NCBI GenBank assembly: GCA_944321685.1
Contig: CALUMH010000019.1
Coordinates: 1-55,480 of the forward strand
Direction: 5' to 3'
From: an uncultured Muribaculaceae bacterium
GTDB lineage: Bacteria > Bacteroidota > Bacteroidia > Bacteroidales > Muribaculaceae
Length of the DNA stretch: 55,480 nt
A program made the position numbers and the translations under genes. The notes under the pieces are model-generated. The model had not been told where the DNA came from and searched no databases. It saw only the letters and a program-made list of their open reading frames with translations. Below, one piece after another: positions 54,676 through 55,480 of the stretch. The stretch's first letter is position 1, and every line of letters starts with the position of its first letter.

Positions 54676-54937
54676 ATTTTGCCGGTATTCAACAATTCCC
54701 GCACGTGTAACCTTCAAAATAGAAGACCTTCGCATATCCGTTCCCATCCTCAGAGAAGTGACCGAAGTCCAAGTAGGCAATTTCCATATCATGCCGTTAT
54801 CCTTCAATGAATATCCTTTGTTTCATGGCATAAATTCAGATAGTAAGGAAGTATTGAGGGAAGAGTTTCAGAAATCCCTTCGTATGGGCGGTTTCCGGAA
54901 TTGTGGGTCAGTCCGAAAAATCGCTGGGTGTGTATAA
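54676..54937 (+). pseudogene. Coding remnant of unknown origin
   Basis: A frame open for about 87 codons reads like protein (STIPARVTFKIEDLRISVPI, then VQVGNFHIMPLSFNEYPLFH) but has no start codon near its 5' end and stops at 54937. It probably represents the inner part of a gene that lost both ends. It lies between the CAT-like gene and tRNA-Asp. No family recognised. Confidence 0.35.
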
Positions 54938-54942
54938 CACAA

Positions 54943-54976
54943 AAGTCCGCTTCAAAGTGAATGTTGAAGCGGACTT
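54943..54976 (-). terminator. Terminator of tRNA-Asp
   Basis: A perfect 13-bp stem (AAGTCCGCTTCAA with TTGAAGCGGACTT), 8-nt loop, directly after the tRNA 3' end; T-run on the minus strand. Confidence 0.85.
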
Positions 54977-54977
54977 G

Positions 54978-55052
54978 CGGTGCGGACGGGACTCGAACCC
55001 GCGACCCCATGCGTGACAGGCATGTATTCTAACCAGGCTGAACTACCGCACC
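54978..55052 (-). tRNA. tRNA-Asp (anticodon GTC)
   Basis: Acceptor arm GGTGCGG with CCGCACC, D-arm AGTTCAGCCTGGTTAGAAT, anticodon loop CTGTCAC in stem ATGC/GCAT, T-arm CGGGTTCGAGTCCCG, discriminator G. CCA is not encoded. Confidence 0.95.
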
Positions 55053-55097
55053 TTTTTGAGATCATGTATGCAACCGTTGTTTCCCCGATTGCGAGTG

Positions 55098-55129
55098 CAA
55101 AGGTAGTGCGCTTTTTTGATATGTGCAAA
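55098..55129 (-). promoter_or_regulatory. tRNA-Asp promoter
   Basis: On the minus strand, TTTG (55126-55129), a 20-nt spacer and TACCTTTG (55098-55105): the same layout as at tRNA-Lys(TTT). The tRNA begins 46 nt downstream. Confidence 0.8.
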
Positions 55130-55354
55130 TTTTTGCGGATATTTTTCAAAAAAACTTTTTGCTGTTTGTGCGTGGTTAGAAATATAGGGGGGGGTAAGCA
55201 AGGGGAAATTGCAATGTCGTTTTCATGAGGAGTTGCAGGAAGATGCTGTGTGGTTTAATATTTAGTCGTTGTATTGGTATGAAATGCCTTGTGTTAGGTA
55301 TTTTTGTCGGCTTGATGGAGTATGTGCTTGAAATTTGGGTATATTTGCGCCATA

Positions 55355-55480
55355 TTTTATGTCAAAAGGATTGTGAGGAGGTTTATTGCCGTATATTTAA
55401 TAATATTGGTGTCCGCTAAAAAACAATAAGGCGAAAAATTCATGTCCGCAATGCCCATAAACAGGCGTTGCGGATACTTT
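55355..55480 (+). ncRNA. Candidate short transcript at right edge
   Basis: TATATTTG at 55340-55347 would start transcription near 55354. An 11-bp hairpin (TCCGCAATGCC with GGCGTTGCGGA, one wobble) follows at 55445-55474 with a T-run starting at the window end. In between there is only a 5-codon ATG frame. Could be a small RNA or the leader of a gene beyond the edge. Confidence 0.2.

Larger units (their letters stand above)
55053..55480. other. Right-edge intergenic region
   Basis: Holds the tRNA-Asp promoter, a poly-G tract near 55188, a plus-strand -7 box (55340-55347) and a hairpin at the very edge (55445-55474). Open frames here are short and not protein-like. Confidence 0.5.

Noticed and set aside
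54804..55010. Minus-strand frame starting MGSRVRVPSAPQ
   Set aside because: Starts inside the tRNA-Asp sequence and runs through its terminator.
54980..55228. Plus-strand 82-codon frame containing RTGLEPATPCVTGMYSNQ
   Set aside because: Antisense of tRNA-Asp; same type of artefact.

Overview
The window reads as chromosomal DNA of a gut-type Bacteroidales bacterium, plausibly Muribaculaceae or a close relative. The order is well supported. Promoters carry the Bacteroidota boxes TTTG and TAnnTTTG, with TACCTTTG before all three tRNA genes. The gene families are also typical: FecR with a DUF4974-like C-terminus, DUF3575, PCMD, a SusD-less TonB-dependent receptor, lipoproteins with acidic residues after the lipid cysteine, and a TopA with a basic tail. 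The family-level guess is inference. Most of the window is housekeeping chromosome; both edges touch tRNA genes flanked by decayed foreign-looking sequence.

Layout. 1-0.35 kb: relaxase-like fragment and tRNA-Lys(TTT). 0.5-4.5 kb (+): gltX, an outer-membrane protein and waaA. 9.6-4.5 kb (-): mtaB, a lipid A type acyltransferase, a GT2 glycosyltransferase and a membrane-anchored MutS-like ATPase. 9.9-14.8 kb (+): a repeat lipoprotein, valS (with a palindrome inserted in frame) and a secreted chitobiase-domain protein. 14.9-16.1 kb (-): MFS exporter. 16.5-19.0 kb (+): ECF sigma factor, FecR-type anti-sigma factor and an STN-DUF3575 outer-membrane protein. 22.2-19.2 kb (-): low-molecular-weight phosphatase and GH20 hexosaminidase. 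22.3-26.0 kb (+): nitroreductase, DUF2520 protein, kdsC, His/Pro-rich lipoprotein, xseA and xseB. 29.0-26.0 kb (-): GH43, then HAD phosphatase and aroB. 29.1-34.3 kb (+): TonB-dependent receptor, beta-helix lipoprotein and purple acid phosphatase, preceded by four Pho-box-like repeats. 39.1-34.8 kb (-): topA and an ABC transporter pair. 42.2-39.3 kb (-): GH31. 42.3 kb: tRNA-Lys(CTT). 50.0-42.6 kb (-): SLC13 permease, cysC, cysD, cysN, sulfotransferase, PCMD protein and a frameshifted gene. 50.3-54.7 kb (+): LpxH-like phosphoesterase, glycosyltransferase, HD protein, DUF115-like protein and a CAT-like acetyltransferase. 55 kb: tRNA-Asp.

How the genes work together. The sulfur operon imports an anion (probably sulfate), activates it to APS and PAPS, and hands PAPS to a sulfotransferase. 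No PAPS or sulfite reductase lies nearby, so the operon looks dedicated to sulfonation rather than cysteine synthesis. The 29-34 kb operon looks like a phosphate-starvation unit: a receptor and surface lipoprotein that capture a phosphorylated substrate, and an exported phosphatase that releases phosphate. The sigma/FecR/STN-DUF3575 trio looks like cell-surface signalling in which the usual TonB-dependent transducer is replaced by a small barrel. waaA, kdsC, the acyltransferase and the LpxH-like/GT pair all serve the envelope, mostly lipid A and Kdo. The GH20, GH31 and GH43 enzymes stand alone; there is no SusC/SusD pair, so no classical polysaccharide utilisation locus is present.

The observations most worth following are the dedicated sulfonation operon with a structured leader, the Pho-box operon, the STN-DUF3575 signalling trio, and the palindrome translated inside valS.
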